The notes: generated by a model not told the origin, from the sequence alone. Counted from the stretch's first letter, positions 10,685 to 22,330 are shown. The stretch is DNA of 64,000 nucleotides from Rutstroemia sp. NJR-2017a BVV2 (GCA_002946415.1 NJPS01000075.1:186001-250000); one strand, 5' to 3'. Numbers and translations: made by a program.

Positions 10685-12364
10685 ATGGCTGCACAACAAA
10701 CCCAACTAGCATCGAGCTATCACGAATTCCATCACCCAGATAATAACACATCCATCGCTCTGTTTGACCATGATGGCACCACGCCCCTCTACGAGAAGGG
10801 TGAATACGGAAACGCCCTTCTATATCGAATTATCCAGCTCAACGACGTGTCTAAATTAAAGCAATACTTGCTCAGAGTACCCATGAGGGGCCTGTCGGCA
10901 GATCTAGCCATTTACTCAGACCCTTTCTACATCGCAGCCTATTATGGATCTACCGATTGTCTCCGTATACTTCTGGAGCGTCACACTATCCACGGAACTC
11001 CAGCTGGACTCCAATCTCCCAACTCAACAGACTACCTGCTCCTAAATGTGGCCAGCGGCAGAGCTCATCTCGAGACAGCACGTCTTCTGTTGGATTGTCA
11101 ACCTGCATATGTTGATATCCACGCCCGGAAATGGGACATGACGGCGTTGCTCTGTGCAGCTGCTTCGTTTACCCCGCACGTTCCGGACACTGCGCCAGCG
11201 GGGAGTGAGCCAGAAGGATACCTACGCCATCATGTGGCTCGTACTGAGGAGCTAGTGCAGCTTCTACTTGACCGAGGTGCTTGCGCTCGTGATGTCATAA
11301 ATTACATGGACATCTATGAAACGGTTCTGAGTCTAGCCATCTCGAGGGCGAGTCCTGGATTGGTGAAACGGCTCATCGATGAAGGTGCAGACGTACATGC
11401 AAAGACGACAATACAGCTAGTGCCTTGGTCGGCATACGACGAAAAGCTTCTCCATGATTTCACTCCTCTCCATGCGGGTAGCTTGTATCTGAATTTGGAA
11501 GGCATTCAAATCCTGCTGGACAATCGAGGCAGCGACATCGACGTTTCAGATATGTTATTAAGCCGAGATAGTTTTGGATCTCTTCCCCTTCATTGGGCCG
11601 CCGGGAGCATCAATCATCCTGACAACGAAGTTTGGGCCAGAGACGATATTGTTGCCCAAGCCACCGACACCATTAATTTACTCTTGAAAGGCAGCAATCC
11701 CAGCTCTATCAACATTCCAGATAATCGAGGAAACACGCCCTTGCATCTTGCATCATCTGGAGAAGCACACAGCGGCAGCAAACATTCCCTTGTCGCTCGG
11801 GCTATCGTGAAGCTCCTGCTCGAACACGGCGCAGACGCGCGTCTACGAAATCAAAAAGGACAAACGCCGCTACATTTAGTAACTACGGATACGGCACTGA
11901 TGGAACTCCTTCTGGCGAATGGTGCGGGTCTCAATGACGCTGATGCAGAGGGCAATACCGCTCTTCACTTTGCAGCGAGTAATTTGTGTTATATCGAAGC
12001 AGTGCGATTTCTCATTAGCCGCGGCGCCGATCCCCATGCCCAGAATTCCAAAGGGAATACACCGCTACATGAAGCAGCGGGCGGGTATTATTTGAATGAT
12101 CGAAGGCGTTTGACTGCTGGGTCCTATCGCGATGGGAATGTGCGTTGGACAAGCGCTGATTTGATGAGAGCGCAGGAAGAGGCGATGGGGGTCTTTTTGG
12201 ATATTGGGTGTGATCTTGATCACCAGTGTAACGTAGCTGGTAAAACACCTCGAATGGTACTAGAGGAAACCAGGCAAAAATGGGAACAAAACGAAGAAGC
12301 TTGGAGGAGGAGGATGGATCAACTAAGGGCCGGAAGGGGGAGAGGAAGGGGTAGGGGAAGGTAG
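10685..12364 (+). CDS. Ankyrin-repeat protein with RG-rich tail
   Basis: A single exon of 559 residues from the ATG at 10685 (AAAAATGG context); an upstream in-frame ATG at 10637 is less likely. At least four canonical ankyrin repeats lie near residues 340-480, each with a G-x-TPLHxA core followed by LLLxxGAD. Four more degenerate ones precede them, so the fold fills most of the protein. No kinase, NACHT or other effector domain is visible. The C-terminus ends in a short GRGRGRGR run, which could bind RNA or simply be low complexity. Ankyrin proteins mediate protein-protein contacts; the partner is unknown. Confidence 0.88.
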   Translation: MAAQQTQLASSYHEFHHPDNNTSIALFDHDGTTPLYEKGEYGNALLYRIIQLNDVSKLKQYLLRVPMRGLSADLAIYSDPFYIAAYYGSTDCLRILLERHTIHGTPAGLQSPNSTDYLLLNVASGRAHLETARLLLDCQPAYVDIHARKWDMTALLCAAASFTPHVPDTAPAGSEPEGYLRHHVARTEELVQLLLDRGACARDVINYMDIYETVLSLAISRASPGLVKRLIDEGADVHAKTTIQLVPWSAYDEKLLHDFTPLHAGSLYLNLEGIQILLDNRGSDIDVSDMLLSRDSFGSLPLHWAAGSINHPDNEVWARDDIVAQATDTINLLLKGSNPSSINIPDNRGNTPLHLASSGEAHSGSKHSLVARAIVKLLLEHGADARLRNQKGQTPLHLVTTDTALMELLLANGAGLNDADAEGNTALHFAASNLCYIEAVRFLISRGADPHAQNSKGNTPLHEAAGGYYLNDRRRLTAGSYRDGNVRWTSADLMRAQEEAMGVFLDIGCDLDHQCNVAGKTPRMVLEETRQKWEQNEEAWRRRMDQLRAGRGRGRGRGR

Positions 12365-12803
12365 TGTTCTCCGAGCTGCGAGTTTGAGTTTTCTGTGAGG
12401 AATCTTATGTGCATTAGTGGGGCTTGGATAACATGGTGAGCATCTAATCTTATCTTATTATATAGACCTTCGTTCTCACCTGGATACTATTGGATCCGTG
12501 GAGCCGAATTCTGAATTCTACGGTCTCTCGTCGGCTTCACGTGATGCCCGCCAGGGTTCTACTATGACTAGCCAGTCACTGAGCCTAAGGTCCAAAATGC
12601 CGATCCATCAAGGTACGTGTTGCACGGTTGCACAGGCACAGCGGGTAAATATAGGCTTAGGCTTAAAAGACATCAATTAGAAGGTGCTGGATACTTGACT
12701 TGGTTGAACTGGTGGGCTATCTACAGTGGGAAGGACTAGCTATATTTATAGGCATTTCCAGGCCTCTTGCCTTAGGCCTCACAGGCCTATTTGCCACAGG
12801 CTT
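12365..12803. other. Intergenic with AGGC-rich cluster
   Basis: This interval separates two convergent genes. From about 12650 to 12835 AGGC or GGCCT recurs about ten times at irregular spacing and runs into the last codons of the next gene. Confidence 0.5.
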
Positions 12804-14627
12804 CTACAGGCTTCTCAAGCCTGGCCCACCTGCCCCACTACAGCGGTTCCAACAGTACGATGCAGGCCGAAGAAAAGGTATCAGATCCTTGATATCAGCA
12901 GGCAGTGCAAGATAAAGTCCAGTACATAAGGTAGTAAACATCAGGATCCCCCATAGCAGATGCTTTATCGTGCTTTTGATATGACTCTGAAAATATGCAG
13001 CTATTTTCTCCACTACCCATTGCATTCCAGGCGCAAATAACAAAATGAATAGATAAACAAACTGTATCTCATAAGCAATGAATATGAATATACTTCTCGT
13101 TAGTTTTCGTGAGACGGTGCGGTATACCCATGTATAGTGAGAGTCGCGTTCGACGAGACGGTATAAAATGAATATACCTATGGCAAGAGAAAATGTATAT
13201 AAGAGAGTAAAAGCTCTTAAATGCCAAGTATGACTGTGTATTGTTTGAGCTATAGCCGGGCACTGGCGAGAACGAGATGTTATTGGGAGGGTTAGGTGAT
13301 TGGATGCCGGTAAAGTCGTGGTAGTGTTAATATCTGATGGTAAAGCATTGAAGGCATCTGGAATGTTTTAGATAATTTCAATGGAAGGATTATCTCATAA
13401 CATACCAAAAAAAGTCGCAACTGGTAATAGTAACATGCCCACTGCAACAACCTGGCCGAAACCCCATACATTTTCCTCGGGGTTGTAGACACGATACTGG
13501 AAAAGCCGGAATGTTCCCCACGCCAATGAAAGCAGTAGCCAAGTGTACTAGCGTTACCAATAAGTATATTAATGGATGTAGACTGATCAAGATTGAAACA
13601 TACCTCCCATAAGATAGAGCTATGGACATTTTTCCATATGATGACAAATTCATATAAAGCATATGCAAATTTATACACTAATACCACCATCCCACGCAAG
13701 ACCAGTTGCTTTCTCTGGACTGGACGGTAGTCACGCAGCTTAAGCAATATTGCCTCAACAAGTTTGCTTGGTTGATCTTTTGGTCGTCGTAGGAGTGTGT
13801 GCCAAATAGTGAAGTCCTCGAAAAATAATAGTTGAATTCGAGTAATATACCCAACCACCAAAAACGAAATAGTAACTAAAAACCATCCAGTATTGAAGTG
13901 TGCATATGGCCCATGGTTCTTAGATAAAACATTAGCTGTCTCCTCGAGAGGTACTAACCCAACAACTGCTTGACCTGGATGCCACAGCACTGTCCAAGAA
14001 ATCTTAGGATGGTACAAACACCAAATAGGAACTGCTGTTGGTTTCCCATCCAAGGACAGTGGAATATGAAATGACTCATCGTCCAATATAAAGCTCATAG
14101 GCCACATTGCAACGATGATCATCACAATCAAGATCCCCATGAGCGTGACACGCATGATTCTAACTGGGGAGTTGAACAAACCCCATGACCTTGAAGTGCG
14201 AAGAGATGTGAGAGTAATAAGATGTGTTGCTGCTGAAAACCAAGCAAGGTTTGCAATTGTCTCCCAATAATAAACTGAGAGCCCGTGAGGAAGCTGCGTC
14301 CATCCTCCCATAATCAAAGATATCCCTGTTATGACTTGTTGATCACTAAAGGAGGTAATAGCACTACCTAATTCAAATGACCATCTTTCAGATCCATTGG
14401 CGTTCCCGGACTTTGAAGATATGAAATCCAATATGTTTTTTATGATGCAGCAGATGGATGTTATGTATGATGTGGCCACAAAGCCTAGAAGAACCTATTT
14501 TATAAAATATTATCAGTAGTATGGTGATTTAAGAGAGAAGGTTAAGAGAACTTACACCAATACCATACACATCTGGATTTGGCTGCCAGCTGATTGGAGC
14601 AGTGGGATCACAATTTTCTGGACCCAT
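12804..14627 (-). CDS. Fungal multi-pass integral membrane protein (orphan family)
   Basis: Four exons read by eye: 14627-14556, 14494-13604, 13547-13406 and 13357-12804, with introns of 61, 56 and 48 nt. Phases agree and give 552 residues. The N-terminus ends in NPDVYGIGVLLGF, and exon 3 carries ENVWGFGQVV followed by a Leu-rich helix. Both are hallmarks of a large group of filamentous-fungal membrane proteins of unknown function, usually seen only as hypothetical proteins. About eight to ten hydrophobic segments can be counted, including two near the C-terminus. No transporter signature or catalytic motif is visible. Splitting the gene at the in-frame stops would lose the WGFGQ block, which supports the spliced model. 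The last codons lie in an AGGC-rich repeat, so the true C-terminus may be shorter or recently altered. Confidence 0.75.
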
Positions 14628-15214
14628 TATCTTAAAGTTATCTCACTTCAGTAGTGAGTTAACATAGAGGGCACAGGTATATATAATAAAAAAATTGATA
14701 TCTCCAACGAGGCATTATTTAAAGGGGCTTTTGGAAAAAGCCACAATTTTGGCCAGGCTTTCCGACCTCTAAGCTCAGGGGTAGGTCGTTCGGAAATCTA
14801 TTTAGTGCCTGTTTGAGGATATATTTCAGAATTATAGCAGCCGGACGTCTATTCACCGAGGGCTGTTTGGAGTTATTGAGAGGTTTTTATTGGATGTGAA
14901 GTTATGAGAAAGGCTTTGAGCCCCCAAATCAGAGCCTTGATAGGGGCATTCATTAGAAGTCCGAAAATGGCACAAGAGTTTCCGCCCCTTTGGTGGCTTC
15001 TATTGAAACACGACTTGCATTTTCAATTGTGCTGTGCCCTTTGCGAAGGAAAAAAGTCTGATCTCAGGCTGCGAATTCGAGAACTTCATATACTGCCATG
15101 TTCTGCTGAAAATTGGGGCGGACAAAACAACTGATATACTTAGTAAAGGTATGGAAATAGGAACATAGTGTGGCTGCATCACAATATCCGGTCCTTAATC
15201 TGTTCTGTACTTCC
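14628..15214. other. Intergenic, AT-rich
   Basis: This is the promoter of the membrane-protein gene and its upstream flank. Only short frames are present and no gene is supported. Confidence 0.45.
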
Positions 15215-15640
15215 TCAACAGCCCTCCATTGCATTGTTTTCAAACAAAGATTGCACCATCGTACTCATTCCCATCATACATCTCCTTAAACTCTTCTTTC
15301 GTATAACACGCCCTTGCATATAAAGCCTTCTGACCACCAAACTCCCTAACCTTCGTCTCGACATGTCTATGCAAGCGCAAGAACTCCTTTCAGGCTGTAG
15401 GTAGGTACTTGCTCGCATGGAGATAGAACCCAGAACCACGAAAGCCAGAAAACCAAGTAACCCCGAGTGATCCTGCGTCATCCACAAACATCCCCGTCCT
15501 CATGACAACCCCATCCTTCATGCACATCGTACCATCCAGGTATTGCATCCCTTCCCATCCCCCAATCTTCTCTATCCCCTCCTCAGCACCGAAAATTGAA
15601 TGATAAGTCCATTCCACATACTTCCCCGCATACATCCGTC
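15215..15640 (-). pseudogene. Relic of a FAD-type oxidoreductase C-terminus (DWF1/DHCR24-like, tentative)
   Basis: One minus-strand frame stays protein-like from about 15635 to 15225 but is broken by a TGA at 15390-15392. After the stop it continues HVETKVREFGGQKALY, then a CYTKEEFKEMYD segment. That order (Lys/Arg helix, GG-x-K-x-LYA, then YT-x-EEF-x-x-x-YD) resembles the C-terminal end of Delta24-sterol-reductase-like FAD enzymes. Upstream of 15640 the frame is lost, and no FAD-binding N-terminus is found. The TGA could come from CGA by one C-to-T change. The relic is therefore probably truncated at the 5' side and stopped once inside. The family name is uncertain; decay is better supported than identity. 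Confidence 0.4.
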
Positions 15641-16758
15641 AGTTACCTCAATGATTTCATAATACCCGATATGCCGCACGACGAAGCCGCTCATAAAATA
15701 GATCTTCTGTTCAGTAACTCAGGGGATGCGGTTACAATTTCGCCGATCGGTTGGAACAGCTATCTCGAACCAATTGATTGATCGTATGAGCAAAACAGCC
15801 GTGTCTGAAAGTACTACTTTCCCCAATTGTGCCAGTAAATCCTTCTCATACTTTTATACTCGGAAATTCCATCATAACCAGTGAAACGAGGGTTGGTTGC
15901 TAGGGCTCACATTGAGATATTGAGCTCGACGAGAGCGGTTCTTAGTTTCGCAGAAATGAACAGGAGGGGATTAAGGGAAGTAGATCCTATAATTTGGGTG
16001 GAGTCGAGGTTTGACGGGTTAATCAAACTGCTGCCGCCGCTGCTGGCATGGTAGATTCGAAGCAGACTCCGCCGGAGATCGAAATCGTGCTCGCAGACAC
16101 ATTGAGAATCAGCATCATGTAACTTTCCCTCATTTCAAAACACGAGAAGAAGCTCTAAATAAAAGCAATACCCCAAATTTAGCTACCCACACCCCCTCTT
16201 CCATTCCCATTTAACAACGCCAGCAGTCAGGAATACGCACTCCTGATATCATATCACGCACGCAAGCAGTCACTGCACACTCCCTCCAGTCACGGAACTG
16301 ATATTCTGCTAACAAGAACGAGACGGCAATCTTAAGTAGTTGGCTCGATTGATTCATTGAAGTTTCACAGAGCAGATTCGTGCGTACTATACTGGGAAGA
16401 TTTGGAAGTAAGAAAGAAAGCGTGGGAGGGAGTGGGGCTGCGATAATATCTAATCTTATCTAATCTTATCTCATCTCCACAAATATCTCTGAACAGGAAG
16501 TAAATCATTTCAAAACAGATTCACTGACTGGAATGTTTTATAGACATTTTAATTTTGTAGCATATATGTTACATATCCATATAGCTTCATAATGCTGACC
16601 GCTAAACGCAGACGCCATGCCATATTCACAACTCGCTGTCGAGACGCAATTCTTTTGACCCCTCCACAATACATACAAGACCAAACCGATCCAGACGCCC
16701 AAACCCACCCAGTACGCCGTCATCATGCGTAAATTCGTTTATTTAAAGTCCTTCAAAA
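15641..16758. other. Intergenic
   Basis: No gene is supported. A 62-codon frame at 16538-16726 (minus) begins with a hydrophobic stretch but has no other support. About 16445-16470 has tandem TAATCTTATC units, also seen near 12443. Confidence 0.45.
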
Positions 16759-18051
16759 TTACACCCCAGGAACCGAACCTCCCTCATTGAATAATCGAAC
16801 CAGTCCCATCGCCGCGGCAGCAGCAGCAGATCCCACAACAACCATCTGGATACCACCAAAGCATGCCTCCTTGATATTCTTAGATCCTCCCCATCCCATC
16901 ACAACTGCCGTCTTCACATATCCGAAGACGAAGAGTGTGAACACCATAATCCCGATCGAGATGTACAACCCGGTATACACCTGATCAACGCAGAAGTACG
17001 GCAGGAGAGGTAGAAGTCCACCCAAGAAGTATCCCAGCGCAATAGTAGTAGCCGATACCAATGCTCGCGACGCAGCGGGTTCTTCTTCGCAGTGCTGGAA
17101 TTGCATAACGAAATCGACCAAGCGGGGTGATTCGGCAAGATGGTTTGTGAGATCGTCGAGAGTGTGTTTGGGTAGATTGTAGGGCGCGAATACTTCAACG
17201 ACGTCGGCGAGCACACCTTGGATATCGGTCTCGATAAGCCGTTCAGTTTCTTCCTTTGTGGCTTGGTATGAAGCACTGTGCAGATAGATTGATTAGGCTA
17301 GGTTCTTCCAACATCTCCACCTTGAGAAGCCAACTTACAGTTCACTCTTAGCACCCAGATACCCGCCCAGTCCCATGGATATCGCCCCAGCAATCAATTC
17401 TGCAAGGCCTCCGTATATGACTACATGTGCGCTCCCCAATGCTGATAGACCCGCCGTGAGCGCAAACGGAACCGTTAATCCATCAGAAAGTCCAATTGTC
17501 GCATCCGAGATAATTCTGGCATCGATTCTGAACGCTCTCTTCTGGGCTCCCTTCTCCGACCTTCCGTCATGCGCTTCTAAATCCAAGGTGCTGCCGTCGA
17601 AAATTGATCCCTCGGCGTCCGAAGAATGTAGTTGGTGGCTAGCGCGTCCATTTTCGTCTCCTAGCAGTGGCTGCCGCGATACAGTGCTCCAATCGACGGG
17701 ACTGGTGTATTGTGATGACTTGGCCTCGCGGTTGGACTTTCGTTTGGAGACTGTGGTTTGTTGGAAGAAGACGTTCTTCAGACCAACGAGAGATAGCACG
17801 TTTATCAGAGACATGGCTTTTGGAATGTGTTTCACTGATGATTTATTTCTTCGTAGATTAGGCCGTGGCGTATTCTTGAAATGCCTTGGATTTGATGCCG
17901 AAGCCGACCTTGCAGTAGAGGACTCTCCTACACTTGTACTCGAAGAAGCAGATGGTTTCGGGACCGAACTGGCGTTGGATGAAGTGGTCGGGTCTCGATT
18001 CTGGAGTCGCTCGTACTTGGTCAGATTGTTAGGCGGATCATTTGCGACCAT
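16759..18051 (-). CDS. ccc1: CCC1-type vacuolar iron/manganese transporter (VIT1 family)
   Basis: Exons 18051-17339 and 17275-16759 flank a 63-nt intron (GTAAGT...ACAG), giving 409 residues. A ~150-residue Ser-rich, basic cytosolic N-terminus leads to the VIT1 core: DGLTVPFALTAGLSALG in TM1, then GGLAELIAGAISMGLGGYLGAKSE in TM2. A Glu-rich cytosolic loop follows (KEETERLIETD), which holds metal-binding residues in the family. Three further helices complete the five-helix fold (ALGYFLGGLLPLLPY among them). Family members move cytosolic Fe2+ or Mn2+ into the vacuole in exchange for protons. In many ascomycetes CCC1 is repressed by the CCAAT-binding/HapX system; I did not identify such a site. 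The long N-terminal extension is usual for mould homologues. Confidence 0.95.
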
Positions 18052-18673
18052 CGTCGTGTCTTATATGTTTGATAGTCCGGGTCGAACCTTTCATTCTTAT
18101 GCGGAGCGGATATAAGTGAAAAGTCTCTTTTTGCCCTCGATCAGGAGGAGCTTGACCTGTTTGTCTGGATACGACGGTCAGCAGAATTGTAAGGATGTTG
18201 ATTGGTCCGATTTTGGGAAAATGTGCTTAATGCATAATTGCTGATTGGTCAATGTGTTATGCTTGGACTATGAATGATTCTTTGTGGGGCAGTGGAGTTT
18301 CTCCGTCCCAAGCTCCGCTTCACATGGGGAATTGTTTGGTGAATTGGAAGGAAGCAAGGTTCCAATTCGGGTTCCAGAAGTGACTAGTTAGGTATTCCCC
18401 ATGTCAAAGTGGAAGAATTTCCTCTTCGATTCTTGATGGATCTCTGCGCGCATTATTTCTCTATGTTTTCTCCTACCAAGTATCTGCTGGCCTTATCTCC
18501 GAGTAATTGATTATGCCGAAAACCAAATCTCCATCTCAAAAAGCCGATTTTGACTCGGGGATTACAGATTCTGATCTGACTGGGCTAACACGGACAGAGA
18601 AGACCCTTAACCCGCATTGGCGGCGTGGCTAAGACCTGCTCAAGATGGCTTTCGGCAATGACCTCATACGAAT
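18052..18673. other. Intergenic, ccc1 promoter
   Basis: The ccc1 promoter lies here. A 39-codon plus-strand frame at 18513-18632 starts MPKTKSPSQKADFDS and may be an upstream exon of the next small frame, but I could not find a convincing splice join. Confidence 0.4.
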
Positions 18674-18991
18674 GTGTCACACCGGGAAGTAAATCTCGAC
18701 AGCTTGCTTACATACATTCAAGCATCTTTCTCCGAACACCATATACCTGCTGGTATACCCGTTGCAAGCTTGCCGCGGGACAAAGCAGTCGTCAGCTTAT
18801 ACAAACGTAAAAACGGGAAGTATGTTGGTACCAGGACACAGATCAAGCATGGTTGGCAAGGTCACTACTACTTTCCAAAAGGAGATGCGGAGTTGGTTCC
18901 ATTTAATGCCATTATGATGTATTGCAGAGCAGAGAAGTTATATCTCGGGAAATACCCAACAAGACCCAAGACCCAAGACCTCCACTCATGA
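18674..18991 (+). CDS. Small hypothetical ORF
   Basis: A 105-codon frame, basic and rich in Tyr, Lys and Gly, including a KNGKYVGTRTQIKHGWQGHY segment and a later FPKGDAELVPF. The composition looks like protein rather than noise, but no family is recognised and no intron or second start adds support. It could be a terminal exon of a gene that begins near 18513, or a relic of a longer gene. Confidence 0.25.
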   Translation: MSHREVNLDSLLTYIQASFSEHHIPAGIPVASLPRDKAVVSLYKRKNGKYVGTRTQIKHGWQGHYYFPKGDAELVPFNAIMMYCRAEKLYLGKYPTRPKTQDLHS

Positions 18992-19130
18992 GGAAACTCC
19001 AACAGCTCCCCATCTCATACTCCGTCGTCTCTTAAACCGAAATCCTAATACGTCACATCAACCCTCGCATCATTGTCAAAGTAGCCTTCACGCAAGCCCA
19101 GCACCCATCCCAACGTCATCATTTCGCCAT

Positions 19131-19340
19131 CTAAGCTCCTCCTTCTCGCTTGGCGTATTCTTCTTCGATCAGTTCTTCGTACTGTCTCTCCGCAGCAAGC
19201 GCGGCCTCGGACTTTTGTTGTGGTTCGTTAGATGTGGTTGTTTGGTTGTTGGAGGTATTCGATGTAGCAGCGGCGGTATCTGTGGCTGAGCTTGCTGCCT
19301 CGTTTGAGGTTGTCGATGGGGTTTCGGTGAAGGAAGGCAT
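19131..19340 (-). CDS. Small Thr/Ala-rich protein with conserved acidic C-terminus
   Basis: An intronless frame of 69 residues. The first 45 residues are low-complexity Thr, Ser, Ala and Asn. The end, AAERQYEELIEEEYAKREGGA, is a charged helix followed by a KREGGA terminus (quoted here as its last 20-odd residues in outline). A similar ending occurs in many short filamentous-fungal hypothetical proteins, as far as I recall. No function is known to me. The 5' side carries repeated TTGTAG units and a CT-rich promoter. Confidence 0.6.
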   Translation of the reverse strand: MPSFTETPSTTSNEAASSATDTAAATSNTSNNQTTTSNEPQQKSEAALAAERQYEELIEEEYAKREGGA

Positions 19341-20209
19341 GTTGTAGTTGTAGTTGTAGTAGTATTTCTTGTAGATGATTTACTCTTGTGAACAGCTTCT
19401 GGATATATGACTTGTATTATATATTGTGATAAGAGAAGAAACCCCTCTATTCAAAGTTATATGTGGCGGTGGCGTTGTGGCTGAGCTGGAAATTCGCGGC
19501 TCTCCCTGAACCCTCGAACCCGACTGGAGCCCCACTACTTCATCCCACTATTTGTCCTTCCGCGCTCCTCAGATGCAAATTTTCACGTCCAATACCGCAT
19601 TCGAAGTACCGAGGCTCTTGTTCCGTGAGGTAATGAAAATGCCTTCTTCGCACGATATTGCCCTTTACAAGTTAAGTCCTACAAAATATACCAAGTACTG
19701 GGTACATCTTATCCACCAGTTTTCCGGTAGCTCACCAGTTTACATAAAATTACACTGTAAACATGCAGTGTAAACCATGAGCACGAGAACGCCGATCATG
19801 GATCGCAACGTCAAGTAAGGTAACAAGTCGGCAGCAGCTGAGATGTGCGAGGGAAGGGAATATTATCTGGGGTCGAAAATCTCGACAGCAAAGTCCAATG
19901 GGGAAGCGTTCCTTCCATGCTTTCATATCATCAGCTGCATTGTATCTGCGCGCATTCACACAATATTCCAGGTCTTGCATCGGAGCTGTTCGTTCTAAAC
20001 CTTACGGTGGACCCTTATCTAGTAGCATCGGCACCATTAGTGAAATGGTTGGACAAAATGTGCCAGGATTACGGACAGGCTTGCTAGCTAAGCTGGCATT
20101 CTAGCCAGTACGTAGATGGACGGATATCTTAGCTTATAACTTCTAGTTCACCGTTTTCCTACCAGCTTTTCCTTTCGTTTCTCGAGAGCTTGCTTTTTCT
20201 CGCTGCACG
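19341..20209. other. Divergent intergenic region
   Basis: The small Thr-rich gene and the permease diverge from here. TTACACTG at 19750 and CAGTGTAA at 19766 form an inverted repeat, and GTTTACA/TGTAAAC motifs overlap it. Confidence 0.5.
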
Positions 20210-22330
20210 ATGTCTTCTTCTGGTTTCGAGCTTCCTCATTCTGCGGGTGCGGAATATATTGCTTCGGACAAGCATGCCGGGAATGGGAATGCACTTCCCC
20301 GATATGAAAAGCATGAGGAAGAACTGCTGGAGTCACCTGTCGCGTCACTGGGGTCGCCGGTCATAGAGACTACACATGATTCTACGCATCGTCAGCTACG
20401 ACCGAGACATATTCAATTGATTGGTATTGGGGGAACCATTGGAACTGCGCTTTTTGTTTCGATTGGCAAAGGGTTGATAAATGGAGGTCCTGGAAGTCTG
20501 TTTCTAGCTTTTACAATATGGTAATTATAATCGTCTTTTAACTCCCCGTGCCTTGCATCGAGCAATTACTCGATTGTTTTGCGTAGCGCAAAGAGCAATA
20601 CACCCCCGATACAAATCTCTGCATCAATCGCTCTAACGGCTTTGTGATAGGTGCACGTTTATTCTGGCTGTCACAAATGTTAGTAGTCTTTCATGTCAAT
20701 ACCGAGGGGCTCGCTTGAGCTAATAGCATGCAGTGTATGGCGGAAATGGTAACTTACCTACCGATTTCTTCCCCATTCATTCGGTTTGCTGGTCGTTATG
20801 TCGATGAAGCATTTGGGGTTGCTGCAGGATATAATTTCTTCATCTTTGAAGCTGCACTTGTCCCGTTCGAAATCGTCGCTTGTAATGTTATCATTCATTA
20901 CTGGAGTGACGCGGTGCCTGCGGGAGGAATAATTGCCATTGTAATTTTCTGCTATGGGTAAGACTCCGCCACTGGGTTGGGTTTCATAACTGACATGATA
21001 GATTTATCAATATTTTCGCCGTCAAATGGTACGGTGAAAGTGAGTTCTACCTCGCAATGGGGAAAGTTCTGCTCATTGTAGGGCTGATCTGCTTTACCTT
21101 CGTTACCATGCTCGGTGGAAACCCTCTAGGTGATCGATTCGGGTTTCGTTTCTGGAACAACCCAGGTGCATTCGCTGAACTTTACAAGACTGGATCTCTT
21201 GGCCGCTTCCTGGGATTCCTGCAATGTTTAATTCAAGCTTCTTTCACAATCGCAGGACCAGATTACGTTTCCATGGCGGCTGGTGAAGCTGAAAATCCTA
21301 GAAAAGTAATGCCAAGGGCATTCAATGGTGTATTCTATCGTCTGACAGCCTTTTTCGTTCTCGGAAGTTTGGCAGTGGGCATTCTGGTCCCGTATAATGA
21401 TCAAGAGCTGAAAGATGCGTTTACAAATGGCCTTCCAGGCGCTGCAGCATCGCCATATGTGGTCGCGATGAATCGTCTCCAGATCAAGATCCTGCCTGAT
21501 ATCGTCAATGCTATGGTTCTTGGAGCGGCCTTTTCGGCCGGAAACTCTTACGTTTACTGTGCCTCGAGATCACTCTTTGGGCTCGCTCTCGAGGGCAAGG
21601 CTCCGCGATTCCTGACTAAATGTACGAAACAGGGCGTGCCTATCTATTGTGTTGGAGTTACCCTTGCGATTGCATTGCTCTCATTCCTGCAGGTCTCCAA
21701 TAATGCTGCGGTGGTGTTGCAGTGGTTCGTTAATCTTGTGACGGCGAGTCAATTGATCAGTTACTCTGTCATATCATATACCTTTATTTGCGTAAGTCCG
21801 GGTTTTCCTTATGCACTTCCGCAGACACTATACATCTGTTCTTTCTCCCTTCGATGACAGGCCCAGCCTCGATCATCAAGCATACACTAACGCCCAACTA
21901 CAGTGGAAGCGAGCCTGCGACGCCCAAGGCCTAGATCGCAACACCCTCCCACACAAAAGTTTCTGGCAGCCTTTCTGCGGCTACTACGCCCTCACTGGCT
22001 GTTTCATCATGGCCTTCGTCGGCGGCTACACCGTCTTCCTACCCGGTAAGTATATATACATATAGCCCAACCATCTACTTAACGCAGAACTAATCCCTCC
22101 GCAAAGGCCAATGGGACGTCCCCACCTTCCTCTTTTCATACGCCATGATCGGCGTCTTCCCGGTTATATTTGTCTCCTGGAAACTCATAAAAAAGACAAA
22201 GTGGTTGAAACCGGAAGATGTGCAGTTGAGGACGAGGGAGGTGGAGGAGATTGAGGAGTATACGAGGAATTATGTGCAGAGGGTGCCGAGGACGAGGTGG
22301 CATGGGTATGTGGATAGGATTTTTGCTTAG
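20210..22330 (+). CDS. Amino-acid permease (YAT/AAP family)
   Basis: Six exons: 20210-20520, 20651-20678, 20734-20957, 21002-21791, 21904-22045 and 22107-22330, giving 572 residues with consistent phases. Exon 2 is only 28 nt. The intron before exon 5 has a CACTAAC branch site. After a hydrophilic N-terminus the first helix shows IGIGGTIGTALFVSIGKGL, the APC-superfamily substrate-binding loop. Later come CMAEMVTYLPISSPF, then NIFAVKWYGE and the AGPDYVSMAAGEAENPRK motif, all typical of fungal amino-acid permeases. Twelve membrane helices are expected. The protein should import amino acids across the plasma membrane with protons; substrate range cannot be told. Helix 8 region GAAFSAGNSYVYCASRSL is intact. 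Nothing suggests a defect. Confidence 0.95.

Noticed and set aside
17375..18115. 246-codon plus-strand frame
   Set aside because: Antisense shadow of the first ccc1 exon.
19455..19530. Possible tRNA gene: an A-box-like TGGCTGAGCTGG followed by TCGAACCC
   Set aside because: The B-box match is poor, no T-arm or acceptor stem can be folded on either strand, and no anticodon arm is clear.
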